Shown: positions 40,301 through 46,159, counted from the first letter of the stretch. The stretch is DNA of 64,000 nucleotides from Siphonodentalium dalli (GCA_032622095.1 CP136065.1:109969195-110033194), one strand, 5' to 3'. Numbers and translations are program-made. Notes: a model not told the origin generated them from the letters alone.

Positions 40301-40442
40301 TCGTGAGTTGGAGAATATTCCCTGCGCCTTTTATGATCTCCTGTGCTTCGACGTGGGTTATTCCAGTCGCTGCTAAGTTTCCCACTTTAAGAATGACATC
40401 TCCGCCGCAGAGGCCGGTCGCTGCGACGCTCCCAGGAGTCAC
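4128..40442 (-). CDS. Zasp-like: PDZ (ALP/Enigma, Zasp-like) family gene, nine exons, N-terminus missing
   Basis: This is a composite minus-strand gene of nine exons (40294-40442, 37934-39350, 30488-30639, 28755-28952, 26738-26898, 20811-20969, 16253-16378, 8857-9030, 4128-5587). All introns are GT-AG and all junction phases agree, giving 3996 nt (1331 residues plus stop). In order the product has the C-terminal half of a PDZ domain, a Tyr/Ser/Pro-rich linker with polyproline, a short charged region, a DUF4749-type core (NSEVLQMVQ, SGSFKMLQ), three further IPSxxFxxL modules and a Ser-Pro-Ala-Lys repeat tail. PDZ plus DUF4749 is diagnostic of the PDLIM/LDB3/Zasp family, which anchors alpha-actinin at Z-discs and adhesion sites; the role here is inferred. 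The exon with the start codon and first PDZ half is not found, nor are LIM exons. The alternative is a PDLIM-type protein rather than a strict Zasp orthologue. Confidence 0.88.
4462..4911 (-). repeat. Two 189-bp identical direct repeats in the coding tail
   Basis: Positions 4462-4650 and 4723-4911 are identical as far as I can read, offset 261 bp (87 codons), so the protein frame is kept. They cover the ARDQSPAKSPEREKSPAKSS / ANVILQLP segment. This is an internal coding minisatellite. Confidence 0.85.
5588..8856 (-). other. Intron between the 8.9-kb module and the tail exon
   Basis: This is AT-rich intron with no exon I can support. A forward open frame at 7422-7808 (128 codons, beginning at a TTG) has no recognisable domain and biased AT-rich composition, so I do not call it. 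Short AAATA/AAATAA low-complexity sequence lies at about 8738-8785. Confidence 0.6.
8857..9030 (-). CDS. Zasp-like: Cassette exon: IPSKSFKFLQ module
   Basis: Acceptor tttcatatag at 9031 and donor GTGAGT at 8855 define 174 nt, phase 1 to phase 1. It encodes NTTTDTGKVDDDDDGLPDRL, then EPDEKGNVRYMGGNIPSKSF and KFLQQYVGEDPNASDSS. The five-Asp run, RYMGG, IPSKSF and FLQ align with the 16.3-kb and 20.8-kb modules and make this the clearest of the three. It splices in frame to the Ser-Pro-Ala-Lys repeat exon. An open frame on the same strand ending at 8614 is a different reading of this exon running into intron and is not the coding frame. Confidence 0.88.
9100..9480. repeat. Dispersed repeat ending in GACAGACAGATAGACGGACG
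   Basis: It contains the phrases CAATAACTCCGTTAAAAAAT and GTTCCGATCGGATAAAAAAT, then a (GACA/GACG)n-like segment. It reads like the widespread 'standard response' repeats near which molluscs and annelids show GTCCGTCCGT tracts. Related but distinct stretches are at 18100-18780 and 58200-58960. Confidence 0.5.
10020..13188. mobile_element. 3.2-kb element bounded by 70-bp terminal inverted repeats
   Basis: The left end CGCCCGATAACCCTATAGGC, continuing through TGGTGGCTGTGGGTAGGCAT to ATTGCGTGGCGGGTTTTC-like sequence, is matched inverted at 13119-13188 (CGCCACACAATATCACTACA ... GGTTATCGGGCG) with about three differences over 70 bases. The interior includes related subrepeats (GGCATATTG near 10445; GGCAATATGCCTGTCATA near 12753) and a GC-richer island at 10850-11310. 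No transposase motif is visible in the open frames at 12179-12591 or elsewhere, so it is probably non-autonomous. Confidence 0.6.
13364..13413. repeat. Hairpin core of family A MITE (degenerate copy)
   Basis: TGTTCAGATAATAAGTTCAA is followed by a few bases and then its exact inverse. The same core recurs at about 14828-14879, 37560-37630, 41606-41660, 44476-44541, 55752-55812, 56391-56442 and 60592-60643, showing one MITE family. Confidence 0.75.
13504..14060. mobile_element. TTAA-flanked MITE, family T2 (AGGGGTACTGTAC)
   Basis: It starts TTAAAGGGGTACTGTACGCC and ends ACAGTATCCCTTTAA, the inverse. The left part (TTCAATAAATTGCCGGTGAC) matches 29212 onward. No coding frame. A right-end fragment lies at about 42660-42708. 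Confidence 0.65.
14256..14540. mobile_element. TTAA-flanked MITE, family T3 (AGGTACTCAATC)
   Basis: The element is almost entirely a pair of inverted arms of about 120 bp: TTAAAGATACTCAATCCGAT on the left, ATCAGATTGAGTACCTTTAA on the right, with TTGATTCGAGTCGAGGAACC inverted in between and a short loop. A (C)13 tract breaks the right arm near 14477. Confidence 0.75.
14938..15172. mobile_element. Near-palindromic element, family P (copy 2)
   Basis: Same organisation as 3492-3735: GCCTTGTCACTGAGTCGCGG on the left and GTCGCGACTCAGTGACAAGG on the right, with GGATCCATCCA arms and a GGAATTCATGAATATTC centre. The whole 235 bp can fold into one hairpin. Confidence 0.75.
16253..16378 (-). CDS. Zasp-like: Cassette exon: IPSPAFRVLQ module
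   Basis: Acceptor cactctaaag at 16379 and donor GTAAGT at 16252 define 126 nt, phase 1 to phase 1. The product reads ADEDADQPIGKYDQASIRYT, then GKHIPSPAFRVLQTWAELDPD. As in the neighbouring modules, an acidic lead (DEDAD) precedes RYTG, IPS, aromatic F and LQ, and a DP-containing exit. The region is markedly richer in GC than its flanks, as expected for coding sequence. It can be removed without shifting frame. Function is not known beyond resemblance to the DUF4749 motif. Confidence 0.87.
16925..17770. repeat. Dispersed repeat family E (copy 1)
   Basis: It begins after a G10 tract and shows the order TCCACCTTCAAATTCCCAAC, AACATCTAGTGGTCTAACAC, GAAATCTGAACATGAAAATT, GGTGTGTTAGGTATATGCAA and a closing GGGTGATACACCCC. 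The same order is found at 24448-25210, 30060-30470 and 46165-46745. There is no clear coding frame; it may be a remnant of a larger element. Confidence 0.5.
18090..18780. repeat. Dispersed tandem repeat with GTCCGTCCG head
   Basis: After CTGTCCGTCCGGGCGTCCGT, a unit including TTCCGGATGATAACTTTAG, CAAATTTGGTATGTGGGTTT, TTCACCGGAGTTATGCCCCT and GTCAAGTTCGAA recurs two to three times (from about 18170, 18450 and 18600). Such repeats are common in lophotrochozoan genomes, from general knowledge. Confidence 0.6.
20386..20442. repeat. Near-perfect 57-bp hairpin
   Basis: GTTTCGGTATATTGTAAAAG is followed by TTTTAC, AATAT and then the inverse arm ending GTATACCGAAAC. One mismatch is seen. It is AT-rich and has no flanking gene on its strand. 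Confidence 0.7.
20811..20969 (-). CDS. Zasp-like: Cassette exon: IPSKAFQKLK module
   Basis: Acceptor gttttacag at 20970 and donor GTAGAC at 20810 define 159 nt that enter and leave in phase 1. It encodes NRSRRQKDPETRFNADDDEM, then RFSGLHPSSKIPSKAFQKLK and SLSIDEPDSDSQ. The core RFSGLHPSSKIPSKAFQKLK lines up with RYTGKHIPSPAFRVLQ and RYMGGNIPSKSFKFLQ in the next two exons and with SGSFKMLQ in the DUF4749 exon, so it is a divergent repeat unit. An acidic DDDE run precedes the motif. The donor GTAGAC is the weakest in the gene. The multiple-of-three length and symmetric phase fit an alternatively used cassette. Confidence 0.87.
21726..21920. repeat. TATATAAGAGAATGCATT repeat, second copy at 53650-53765
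   Basis: CCTTGTAAGCCAGTTCATTA, GGGAGACTCACACATTTAAG and CGCAGCTCCCGCCATGA recur at 53650-53765 as CATTGTAAGCCAGTGCATTC, GGGAGACTCGCATATATAAG and CGCAGCTCCCGCCGTGA. It is a dispersed repeat of unknown type. Confidence 0.6.
22043..22270. mobile_element. Near-palindromic element, family P (copy 3, different tips)
   Basis: The core is as in the other two copies (GAGTCGCGGCCATATTGGAT, CCGTTCCGCGGTTTAAGTGC). The outer tips read AATAAGCGAGATAACTGAGT and its inverse instead of GCCTTGTCAC. Left and right arms are close to identical, which suggests a younger or gene-converted copy. Confidence 0.72.
23113..23133 (-). CDS. Zasp-like: Candidate 21-nt microexon duplicating the TDDVEPG end
   Basis: The 21 bases lie between ...ctttaaag and the same GTACGT donor as exon 26738-26898. 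If used, they enter and leave in phase 1 and would insert (G)TEDVEP, a near copy of TDDVEPG. Similarity to the 26.7-kb exon end and its adjoining intron is broken but clear on both sides (GTACGT donor, then a stretch resembling 26680-26740), so it arose by duplication. The acceptor has only a fair pyrimidine tract (ttttttatcatctatatgctttaaag). It may be a real alternative microexon or just a decaying partial exon duplicate. Confidence 0.4.
23242..23973 (+). pseudogene. LINE ORF2 C-terminal remnant (zf-RVT-like)
   Basis: The forward frames carry NTQENISHIFWVCPHKHRFI followed by TELQSWL, which matches the end of non-LTR reverse transcriptases (xxETxxHLFWxCxxxxxFWxxLxxWL). Just before it, in another frame, NKRIPTTNRSLKIAGI resembles the RINHRILATNxxLxKxGI segment that precedes it in those proteins. 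The region is broken by stops (a TAG after 23497, an out-of-frame TAA near 23637) and at least one frame change, and the zinc-knuckle cysteines are incomplete. No upstream RT catalytic motif (YxDD) is seen, so it is a 5'-truncated, dead copy in the sense opposite to the host gene. Confidence 0.7.
24448..25210. repeat. Dispersed repeat family E (copy 2)
   Basis: It shares AACATCTAGTGGTATAACGC, GAAATCTGAACATGAAAATT, TCAGTCCAGAATTTCGCAAA and ACCTACTTTTGGTGTGAATT with the other copies. Poly-C and poly-G runs lie at 24452-24461 and 24589-24597. Confidence 0.5.
26738..26898 (-). CDS. Zasp-like: Exon: DUF4749-type conserved core (NSEVLQMVQ...SGSFKMLQ)
   Basis: Acceptor catcaacag at 26899 and donor GTACGT at 26736 define 161 nt. 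It encodes KRHAINSEVLQMVQNQD, then AKGRRGSGGSNPNKQ and SGSFKMLQRMQYLEGTDDVE, ending at Pro plus one base. The pair NSEVLQMVQ and SGSFKMLQ matches the conserved DUF4749 region between the PDZ and LIM parts of ALP/Enigma proteins (vertebrate PDLIMs carry a similar SSSFRLLQ). This exon is the strongest family marker after the PDZ. It is the point where junction phase changes from 2 to 1, and all later exons keep phase 1. Its 3' end has a shortened copy at 23113-23133. Confidence 0.92.
26899..28754 (-). other. Intron with one half of an inverted duplication
   Basis: No exon supported. The stretch 26977-27424 is repeated in inverse orientation at 61087-61530 (see that feature). The remainder, 27430-28750, shows a small forward frame at 28392-28673 with no recognisable family and nothing else. 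Confidence 0.5.
26977..27424 (-). repeat. Inverted duplicate block, partner at 61087-61530
   Basis: Read on the minus strand it contains AAATTTCCTATGTGCTTTGA, GAACAATTCCCGCACTAAAA, ATAATCGGAGAACCAAATCA, CACCGTTTCG and ACTTTCCAAACTTAAGGTAA, all found on the plus strand at 61087-61530. In both copies one shared frame stays open and reads IIGEPNHTVSKYSSLLLVGL or close, followed by SKLK and a GTAAGA or GTACGA sequence that could be a donor. It may be a duplicated exon or an unclassified transposon. Confidence 0.55.
28755..28952 (-). CDS. Zasp-like: Exon: Ser/Pro/Tyr-rich linker
   Basis: Acceptor tgtatttag at 28953 and donor GTGAGT at 28754 define 198 nt, entering with one base (completing CAG, Gln) and leaving with two. 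The product reads RAQKSYQTLPARKKEKEVAP, then QPRSCSPPSRAQPS and two copies of a YPAPS unit (SSYPAPSHTTSSYQ, GYPAPSPRTASP). It is disordered and basic at its start and Ser/Pro-rich after that, with several SP sites for proline-directed kinases. A trinucleotide GAT repeat lies just upstream in the intron (about 28988-29029). No named domain is visible. The phase matches both neighbours. Confidence 0.85.
28988..29029. repeat. (GAT)n trinucleotide microsatellite
   Basis: About eleven GAT units in a row, with further imperfect units on each side. It lies in the intron, about 40 bp upstream of the acceptor of exon 28755-28952 in gene orientation. Confidence 0.85.
29212..29866. mobile_element. TTAA-flanked MITE, family T2 (copy 2)
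   Basis: TTAAAGGGGTACTGTACCCC on the left and GTACAGTACCCCTTTAA on the right form exact terminal inverted repeats inside TTAA. The left subterminal region matches 13504 onward. It lies in the intron between 28952 and 30488. No coding capacity seen. Confidence 0.78.
30060..30470. repeat. Dispersed repeat family E (copy 3), abutting an exon
   Basis: It shows GGTCATTTCAGTCCAAAAGT, CCTATTTTTGGTGTGAAACT and GTTGGAAATTTTCC-like stretches, then GTTTACCAAAGTTGGGGG and a G14 tract. It ends about 20 bp downstream of the donor of exon 30488-30639. Confidence 0.5.
30488..30639 (-). CDS. Zasp-like: Exon: charged linker (PGLDDEPE...VDFEELRKQRR)
   Basis: Acceptor tgtttgtag at 30640 and donor GTGAGT at 30486 define 152 nt that continue in phase 0 from the previous exon. 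It encodes PGLDDEPECQEDGHKSMPGS, then ILNMQKKPGAKPFAYVTDG and VDFEELRKQRR. The frame given by a direct splice from 37934 is fully open, whereas other frames contain stops. This supports the junction. The end is a basic, probably helical segment. I recognise no named domain. A similar KPFxYVTxGxDF stretch is what one would expect of the conserved linker before the DUF4749 region, but that comparison is from memory and weak. Confidence 0.82.
31290..31341. repeat. (TA)n microsatellite in a TG-rich tract
   Basis: About 25 uninterrupted TA units, flanked on both sides by sequence built from TGTGTG, TGTATG and GTATGT words (31140-31560). Unlikely to be coding despite long open frames on both strands. 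Confidence 0.9.
32888..33260. mobile_element. Second copy of family T1 MITE
   Basis: It starts TTAAGAGGGGATCAATTGGC and shows the same ATCCAGAGCAAAAGTTATGT block as 1634-2051, with the inverted counterpart near 33200-33255 (GTAACTGTTGCTCTGAAGGT). It is more diverged than the first copy, and its right TTAA end is blurred. Confidence 0.6.
34556..34648. repeat. (GA)n microsatellite
   Basis: GAGA runs with GGG interruptions on the plus strand. It generates a false minus-strand protein of LSLSLS and a false plus-strand protein of RERERE. Confidence 0.9.
37511..37837. mobile_element. TTAA-flanked MITE, family A, full length
   Basis: It starts TTAACCCTATCTTTACTAAA and ends AAAGAAAGGGTTAA, its inverse. 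The interior has the ATGTTCAGATAATAAGTTCA hairpin, the GCACTTGTATAATCTGCTCG stretch and the CCTGAACACACCAGATGAAC stretch that recur in every family member. It sits about 97 bp outside the donor of exon 37934-39350. No coding capacity. Confidence 0.75.
37934..39350 (-). CDS. Zasp-like: Exon: Tyr/Ser/Gln/Pro-rich linker with FSP repeats and polyproline
   Basis: This 1417-nt exon (472 codons) begins GAAPVINSPLDAP after a ccttgcag acceptor and ends QPQPNLK before donor GTAAGC. The first 90 or so residues hold five xFSP repeats (TAFSP, RAFSP, RVFSP, GAFSP, RSFSP). The middle is strongly enriched in Tyr, Ser, Gly, Gln, Asn and Pro (SYGRQNSSGYDP, YNSYASPTRSPYSSSGYP), a composition typical of disordered, prion-like linkers. 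The C-terminal end is a polyproline block, nine prolines, Ala, then six prolines, and DWQP, a likely profilin, SH3 or EVH1 ligand. No folded domain is visible. Its open frame runs upstream into intron and downstream past the donor, so the ends were set by splice sites and phase with both neighbours. Opposite-strand open frames here are shadows. Confidence 0.9.
39351..40293 (-). other. Intron between the PDZ exon and the large linker exon
   Basis: A 943-bp intron, donor GTACGT, acceptor ccttgcag. It contains a palindrome at about 39549-39645 (GCTTGTTGCCATTCATCGGA and its inverse) related to the element at 50761-50932. Otherwise plain AT-rich sequence. Confidence 0.7.
40294..40442 (-). CDS. Zasp-like: Exon: C-terminal half of PDZ domain
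   Basis: The exon reads VTPGSVAATGLCGGDVILKV at its start, then NLAATGITHVEAQEIIKGAG and ends LQLTIKK. This is the second half of a class of PDZ found in PDLIM/Zasp proteins: the xTPGSxA turn, GDVIL strand, THxEAQ helix and LxLxI last strand are all present. The acceptor is tttctttcag at 40443 and the donor is GTACGT at 40292. The exon is 149 nt, starts in phase 0 and ends two bases into a lysine codon that the next exon completes. The first PDZ half, with the expected PWGFRL-type motif, would lie upstream and I could not find it between 40443 and 64000. The domain would bind C-terminal peptides such as that of alpha-actinin, from family knowledge. Confidence 0.93.
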
Positions 40443-41684
40443 CTGAAAGAAACGATAATGTACGAACATCGGATGAGAACTGCAGCATATTCTCACAACG
40501 CGAATGTTGGATACAACTGATGTAATGCTGAACAAAGAAAGTAACTGATATGACGGTTGGGATTATGTGTACATGTGGAAAGAAGCTGTACTATTCAAAA
40601 GTGAGATGTATATAGTCATATAAAATGAGAAAGTGAGTGAGGCGGAGATTTTCGTTCAGACGTTGAATAAAAAAGAACCAAAAAATCCAGAAAGAGCATT
40701 CTATTTGTGTATGTGGCAAATAAGTTGTAATCTGGTTGTCGAAATTATCATTACTGAGCACATGTCATGTAACTAACTATACTATACAGTCTGTATCTGA
40801 TATTATGAAAGTCGAATTAGCAAATCATGCTGGGCAAATAGCGCAGCATATACATTACCACTTGCCATTATGTTTCATTGTCTATCTCGCCCCGTTTTAG
40901 ATAATGCCATAAAGCTCTACTCTGGCTAACGCGTTATCCATAGTAGAGATTCATGACATGATCTAGCCCCGTTTGTGGTATATATGCATTCTCAAATAAG
41001 GTGGTATATGGAGATTTATTACAGCATTGATTGATTTTTTTAAATGTTAAAAAAACTAAATATTCCTTAAATGAAAATACAGCCACGAATAACTGAGCAC
41101 TTCACTCACTAGTGCAAACATTATTTTATATATATAAACCTTTCCTGTTTTTCAATGATTGTACTGCATCACAATGATAAACGCTCTATATTGGTCAATA
41201 CTGTAGAAAAATATGACGCCTTTTTAATTAAGATAATTAAGATCTCAGGTAAACTTGAATCAGTCGCAGAGCGTTAATTGGCGAACATTCACTCTCCACA
41301 CGATGAGCATTAAGCATCGTATTCGCTCTCGTCTTGTTCTTATGACAAGTAGAGAAGGAATCTGAAGAAGTGCAGTAGGATGTAGACTATTTATATACCC
41401 AACACATATAACACATTAATACTGTCGGCATACCTCCGAATATCCTATGTTCTATCTTTATTACATCGATGTAAAAACCTTCCACCAAAAATATTTGCAG
41501 ACACTCTAAGCACTTCGTTGGTATACTAAGCGATAGTTATCAATGTGTTAACGCTTAACCCTTCTCTTTACTAAATACTAATTGGCGAGTAGTTACCTGA
41601 AGAAATGTTCAGATAATAAGACAAACGAACTACTATTTTATTGTTGAACCCACCAATGAATAAGAATCATTCTGCACTTGTATT

Positions 41685-41727
41685 ATTTGTTTGTTTGTTT
41701 GTTTGTCTGTCTGTCTGTCTGTCTGTC
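41685..41727. repeat. (TTTG)n(TCTG)n microsatellite
   Basis: Compound tetranucleotide repeat, four to five TTTG units followed by five to six TCTG units. It lies inside a decayed family A MITE (about 41557-41745). Confidence 0.85.
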
Positions 41728-41756
41728 GCCTGCTTATATTTTAATTTAAACCCCCC

Positions 41757-42140
41757 ATATTAAAGATGCATAATCCGATTAAGCGACCCTCAATTACTAT
41801 TGATTTGGATTCGGGGTAAACAAATATTTGATTCGAGTCGAGCAACCAACCTATCAAAGCTCAGAGTTATTAGATATCGATTTTTGAAATATATTATTTT
41901 TCACCATCGAGACTTATAAGTGGCCCAGTAAAAAGTCGACGAGCCAACAGCCTCGGACCAGGTTGCGGATGAAGATGGATAACTCTAAAATCAAGAGGTT
42001 TTTTGTTGATAATAGGGCCAAATTTCGTCGAACATGTTGATAAATAACACGTTTCGGGCTATTATATACTATAGTTGACAATGGTTAGCATTATTTTTCG
42101 GGCTATTATATACTATAGTTGACAATGGTTAGCATTATTT
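41757..42140. mobile_element. Family T3 element, partial
   Basis: It has the same order of blocks as 47174-47580 (GATGCATAATCCGATTAAGC, GATTCGAGTCGAGCAACC, GATGGATAACTCTAAAATCA). A 41-bp block (TATATACTATAGTTGACAAT ...) is tandemly duplicated at about 42058-42138. Confidence 0.58.
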
Positions 42141-42234
42141 TGTAATGTATATCAAATAATTAATTTTGATTTTAAGATAACATATCAATTCCTGGGGTAT
42201 GACAATTATATAGGGCATTTTAAAGTACTGAAAA

Positions 42235-42575
42235 TATGGTGTCGACTCGGTGCCGTATTCCCGGTGACGAAACGGTGCCGTATTCTCGGTACCGAAACAT
42301 GCCGAATCGATACCGGCTCTTCCTATATACATGGTGGGAGAATACTGGAGGCATAATTTGGTTGCTAATTAATCAATTCCTTGGATATGACCAGGGCATT
42401 ATGAAGTACTGCAATATTTGGTGTCGGTTTGGTACCGTATTCTCGGTGCCGAAAAAGTGTGCCGATTCGGTACCGACCCGGTGTGCAAAAGCGGTACCTT
42501 CACGGCACCGAAATGTGCCATAAACCCGGTACCGTGGCAGTCACCGAACTGGTACCGTTACGGCGCCGGAATGTT
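42235..42575. repeat. Cluster of degenerate CGGTACCG words
   Basis: More than a dozen variants of CGGTACCG, CGGTGCCG and CGGTACC are spread over 340 bp in an AT-rich background. Smaller clusters of GGTACC words lie at 16535-16620 and 19390-19470. They are irregularly spaced and not a clean tandem array. Confidence 0.6.
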
Positions 42576-43679
42576 TGCTGGGATATGTGAACCTAAATGT
42601 TTACAGAATAAATTTCAAATCAAATTACTTAGTTTGGTCTATATTACCGATATTAGATCGTTGTTAGTACAGGGAATTTATTGAAATTGGCGTACAGTAC
42701 CCCTTTAGTTGCAATATGATTTCGCTGAAAAAGTGTCATTTTCTGGAAGTTGTGCATCCTTGCTCCTGATTGCTTCCGGTGCCATTAGCCATGTCCATTT
42801 TAAATTACTTCATTTGTTTCACAACCAGAGCTTATACGTATCTGCATTTGAGACGAATGAACACCCTTTTCGTAATATTTTGATTGACAGGCTCTGTATA
42901 TCGAGCGTTTGTTTGAATCCAACTTGAAGAACCTTTCCTAAACTTTGGAGACGTTATCAAATACTGTTCTTACTTCCTATAAATATATAGTCAGGCCAGT
43001 TTGTCACCGTTGGAACAGAATCGAGATAACAAGCTGGGGTTGGTACAGTATTCTGCATAGAGTAGTTGAAGGTCTTACATGGACAATACATTTGTCAGAG
43101 TCCCAGTTTTTTCCCAGGCTCTTCTTTCCCCGACGAAGTCTAACAGAAAACCATGCAGGCTACATACATGTTTCACAAAACAATTCCGTGTACTGCGAGA
43201 CTCCGCCCGGACATATTCTTGGCGGTTGATGTAAATACCTGAGCTATTCCAATGAGTTCTGGCTTCGAGCCAGAGTCGAAGTCTCACAGGAATTGTGCCA
43301 TGTTTTAGCAGGGGGATTAAAGTAATCATATATAATTCAGAGATGGTATGTGCGTACTGTGCAAGCGGGGACTATTGTAACGTGGAGCCGGAAGTAGCAC
43401 AATTTTATAAATTGATCAAGGTCTATGGGTCTTTTTTTCGATTTGCCATTTTGTGACGAATAATATCCGATTGTCACCACACCCGATCCACCGACATATT
43501 ATAGACTTCAAGCGTAAATATGTTAGGTTAACAGGAAGCACTGCATCGGTAATAAATGTGTCCGTTATGTACGGGCAGACCCTATACAGCTAATAGTGCT
43601 AACGGTAACTCTAAATTATGTTTCTCAAAAACTTTATTTTTAAAAACCATCCAGAAATTTGTCTCTTTCTGTTGTCCAT

Positions 43680-43900
43680 CTATATTGATTGATTGATTGG
43701 GATTTTAATGCTGTTTTCAGTAACTAAGGCATATCACGACATTGCCAGTTTTAGTGGTTGATGAAATCCGCACACTTAGGGCTAATCTAACAGTGATTTC
43801 ATTGGCGTTGACCAGTGAGTCATGTTAACCATTGTCAAGTAGAGAGGAGGACAATCTAAGTGATTAGCACTTGTCCTCCAATCCTCTTTGTAGCATAATT
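43680..43900. repeat. Dispersed repeat starting (TTGA)n GGGATTTTAATGC
   Basis: TGATTGATTGATTGGGATTT, then TAATGCTGTTTTCAGTAACT and TTGCCAGTTTTAGTGGTTGA. I recall similar GATTGATTGATTGGG-headed repeats in mollusc genomes. A single copy is seen here, so the call rests on memory. Confidence 0.4.
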
Positions 43901-43929
43901 ATACATGTATTTATGAACAAAAACAATGT

Positions 43930-44431
43930 TTAAAGGCACGTGAGGCCTTAGTTGTCGAAAATATTCATATTTGTTCCAATCACCGGAAACAGAAAAACAT
44001 TAAAATGCATACAGTTTCGTTCATATATACCATGACTATCGCGTAAACAGCATGTTATCATAAAGACCTACTATATTTTACCTAAGAAAGAGCCTGATTG
44101 TGTTACAGACGACAGCACAATGCTACTGGCTAATCACACAAAGATTGCATAAACGCTCTTTTTTTGTTCCATATCAGGAATTCACCAACAAAGAACGCTC
44201 TTTATGTTTACCATCATAATATAAACAAACACCAGAAAAGTAACTTTTTATGCTTTTGTTTACATAACAATGGTCAAACAAATGACAATAACTTACTGTT
44301 TATGCTATATTTCTTATTTGTATACGGACACAGTCTGTCTACATTGTGATGTTCTTTCTGTTTGTGGCGGTTTTTGACGGGTGGAAATATTTGTACAGGA
44401 TACCCACCGCCAAGGCCAAACGTACCTTTAA
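43930..44431. mobile_element. TTAA-flanked MITE, family T4 (AGGCACGTGAGGCC), copy 1
   Basis: TTAAAGGCACGTGAGGCCTT opens it, and GGCCAAACGTACCTTTAA closes it, with short terminal inverted repeats (AGGCACG/AGGTACG). The interior has ACGCTCTTTATGTTTACCAT and TATGCTTTTGTTTACATAAC. The right TTAA is shared with the start of the family A MITE at 44428. Confidence 0.78.
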
Positions 44432-45160
44432 CCCGTTCTTTACTAAATACTAATTGACGAATAGTTCCCTTAGGAAATGTTCAGATAATAAGTTCAATAA
44501 CCATAGGTCGTTTGTTGAATTTATTATCTGAACATTTCCCTCCAATAAAATAGGACTCCTTCAGCACTTGTATTGTCTGTCATCTGCTTAAAGGCACGTG
44601 AGGCCTTAGTTGTCGAAAATATTCATATTTGTTCCAATCACCGTAAACAGAAAAACATTAAAATGCATACAGTTTCGTTCATATATATACCATGACTATC
44701 GCGTAAACAGCATGTTATCATAAATACCTACTATATTTTACCCAAGCAAGAGCCTGGTTGTGTTACAGAAGACAGCACAATGCTACTGGCTAATCACACA
44801 AAAATGGCATAAACGCTCTGTATTAGTGCCATATAAGGAATTCACAAACAAAGAACGCTCTTTATGTTTACCATCATAATATAAACAAACACCAGAAAAG
44901 TAACTTTCTATGCTTTTGTTTACATAACAATGGTAAAAAAATATGACAATAACATACTGTTTATGCGATACTTCTTGTTTGTATACGGACAAAGTATGTC
45001 TACATTTTGATGTTCTTTCTGTTTGTGGCGGTTTTTGGATACCCACCGCCAAGGCCAACCGTACCTTTAATTTTCCTGAACACCACTTGAGATGAATAAT
45101 ATACCATTCAAATTTATATAACTGAGTGGGATAATCCATTCATTACAGAAAGGTTTAAAC
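44428..45160. mobile_element. Family A MITE split by a nested TTAA element
   Basis: The left half, TTAACCCGTTCTTTACTAAA to TCATCTGC, is interrupted at 44588 and resumes at 45071 with TTTTCCTGAACACCACTTGA, ending near ATCCATTCATTACAGAAAGG. In intact copies these two parts are contiguous. The insert is the T4 copy at 44588-45070. Confidence 0.75.
44588..45070. mobile_element. TTAA-flanked MITE, family T4, copy 2, nested
   Basis: Very close to copy 1 (only a few per cent different), except that a 23-bp piece between GGCGGTTTTT and GGATACCCACC is absent. It is inserted at a TTAA inside a family A MITE, so T4 is younger than that A copy. Confidence 0.8.
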
Positions 45161-45356
45161 TACAATAATCCTATGCACGATTCAACATTCAGCAACACTA
45201 TAAGATTGGACTAACTTTTCGTAAACATGGAACAATAAAGAGCGATGAATGGCAAGAAATACCTCATAAATCGGCTAAACAGCATTGTTATATTGATCTA
45301 AGATAAACGTATAACCATTCCAGTAGCTTAATAAGAGCTTGATCGTGACAAGTGCT

Positions 45357-45804
45357 TTAAATGCCTATTTAATTCTCGAGTCACCGATTATTTTTTTTAT
45401 AGTGCTTGATATACGGTTTTAATAACAATCTATGACATAAAATACGATTACAATACTGTAATTCATCACCATTCATGTGGAACGTCTGTGTCCCAGTAGG
45501 TGCCCATAGAGTAATAGAACATAGCTCCAATCATAGAACCATTTCCGCCGTTTCGCTCCCAGAATGCAACCGAATTCAAACTAAGATATAAATTTATTTC
45601 CCCTTCCATTGAAAATAATACACTTTGCAGAAACTTATGCACAGAAAACTTGTCGGTACCTCAACAAAAACAACATGTTCACAGTTATTACACTGGATAA
45701 GTTGATAATACTATGTTTGTATTTTACATTTACAAATGGTATATACTATGGCATATATTTTATATAAAGTGATCTGGGGTTTCGAAAATTAAGTGGGCCT
45801 TTAA
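45357..45804. mobile_element. TTAA-flanked MITE, family T5 (AGGCCCACTTAATTTTCGA), copy 1
   Basis: The right end ATTAAGTGGGCCTTTAA and left end TTAAATGCCTATTTAATTCT are inverse with differences. The interior (TCATCACCATTCATGTGGAA, CAACAAAAACAACATGTTCA) is the inverse of 48662-49144. Confidence 0.68.
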
Positions 45805-45907
45805 TTGCAATATGATAATAAAAAAAATCGCCTTTTCGACATTTACGGCAATAGGCCTATACCTCTCGCTGAAAAGGTGCCGTTTTCTGGAAGGTATGCC
45901 TCGTTGC

Positions 45908-46159
45908 CCTTGATGGCTTCCGGTGCATTAGCCATGTCCATTTAAACTTAGTTCGTTAACGAGACAACCAAAAAGTATGTATGGCACAGCCCTTGATGGC
46001 TTCCGGTACCATTAGCCATGTCCATTTAAACTTAGTTCGGTAAATAGACAACCAAAAAGTATGTATGGCACAGCCCTTGATGGCTTCCGGTACCATTAGC
46101 CATGTCCATTTAAACTTAGTTCGTTAAAGAGACAACTAAGAAGTGGGTATGGCCCAGCC
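45908..46159. repeat. Three tandem 83-84-bp units
   Basis: The unit CCTTGATGGCTTCCGGTACC ... GCCATGTCCATTTAAACTTA ... AGTATGTATGGCACAGC is repeated three times from 45908, 45991 and 46075. A single related unit is near 42766-42815. Confidence 0.85.
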
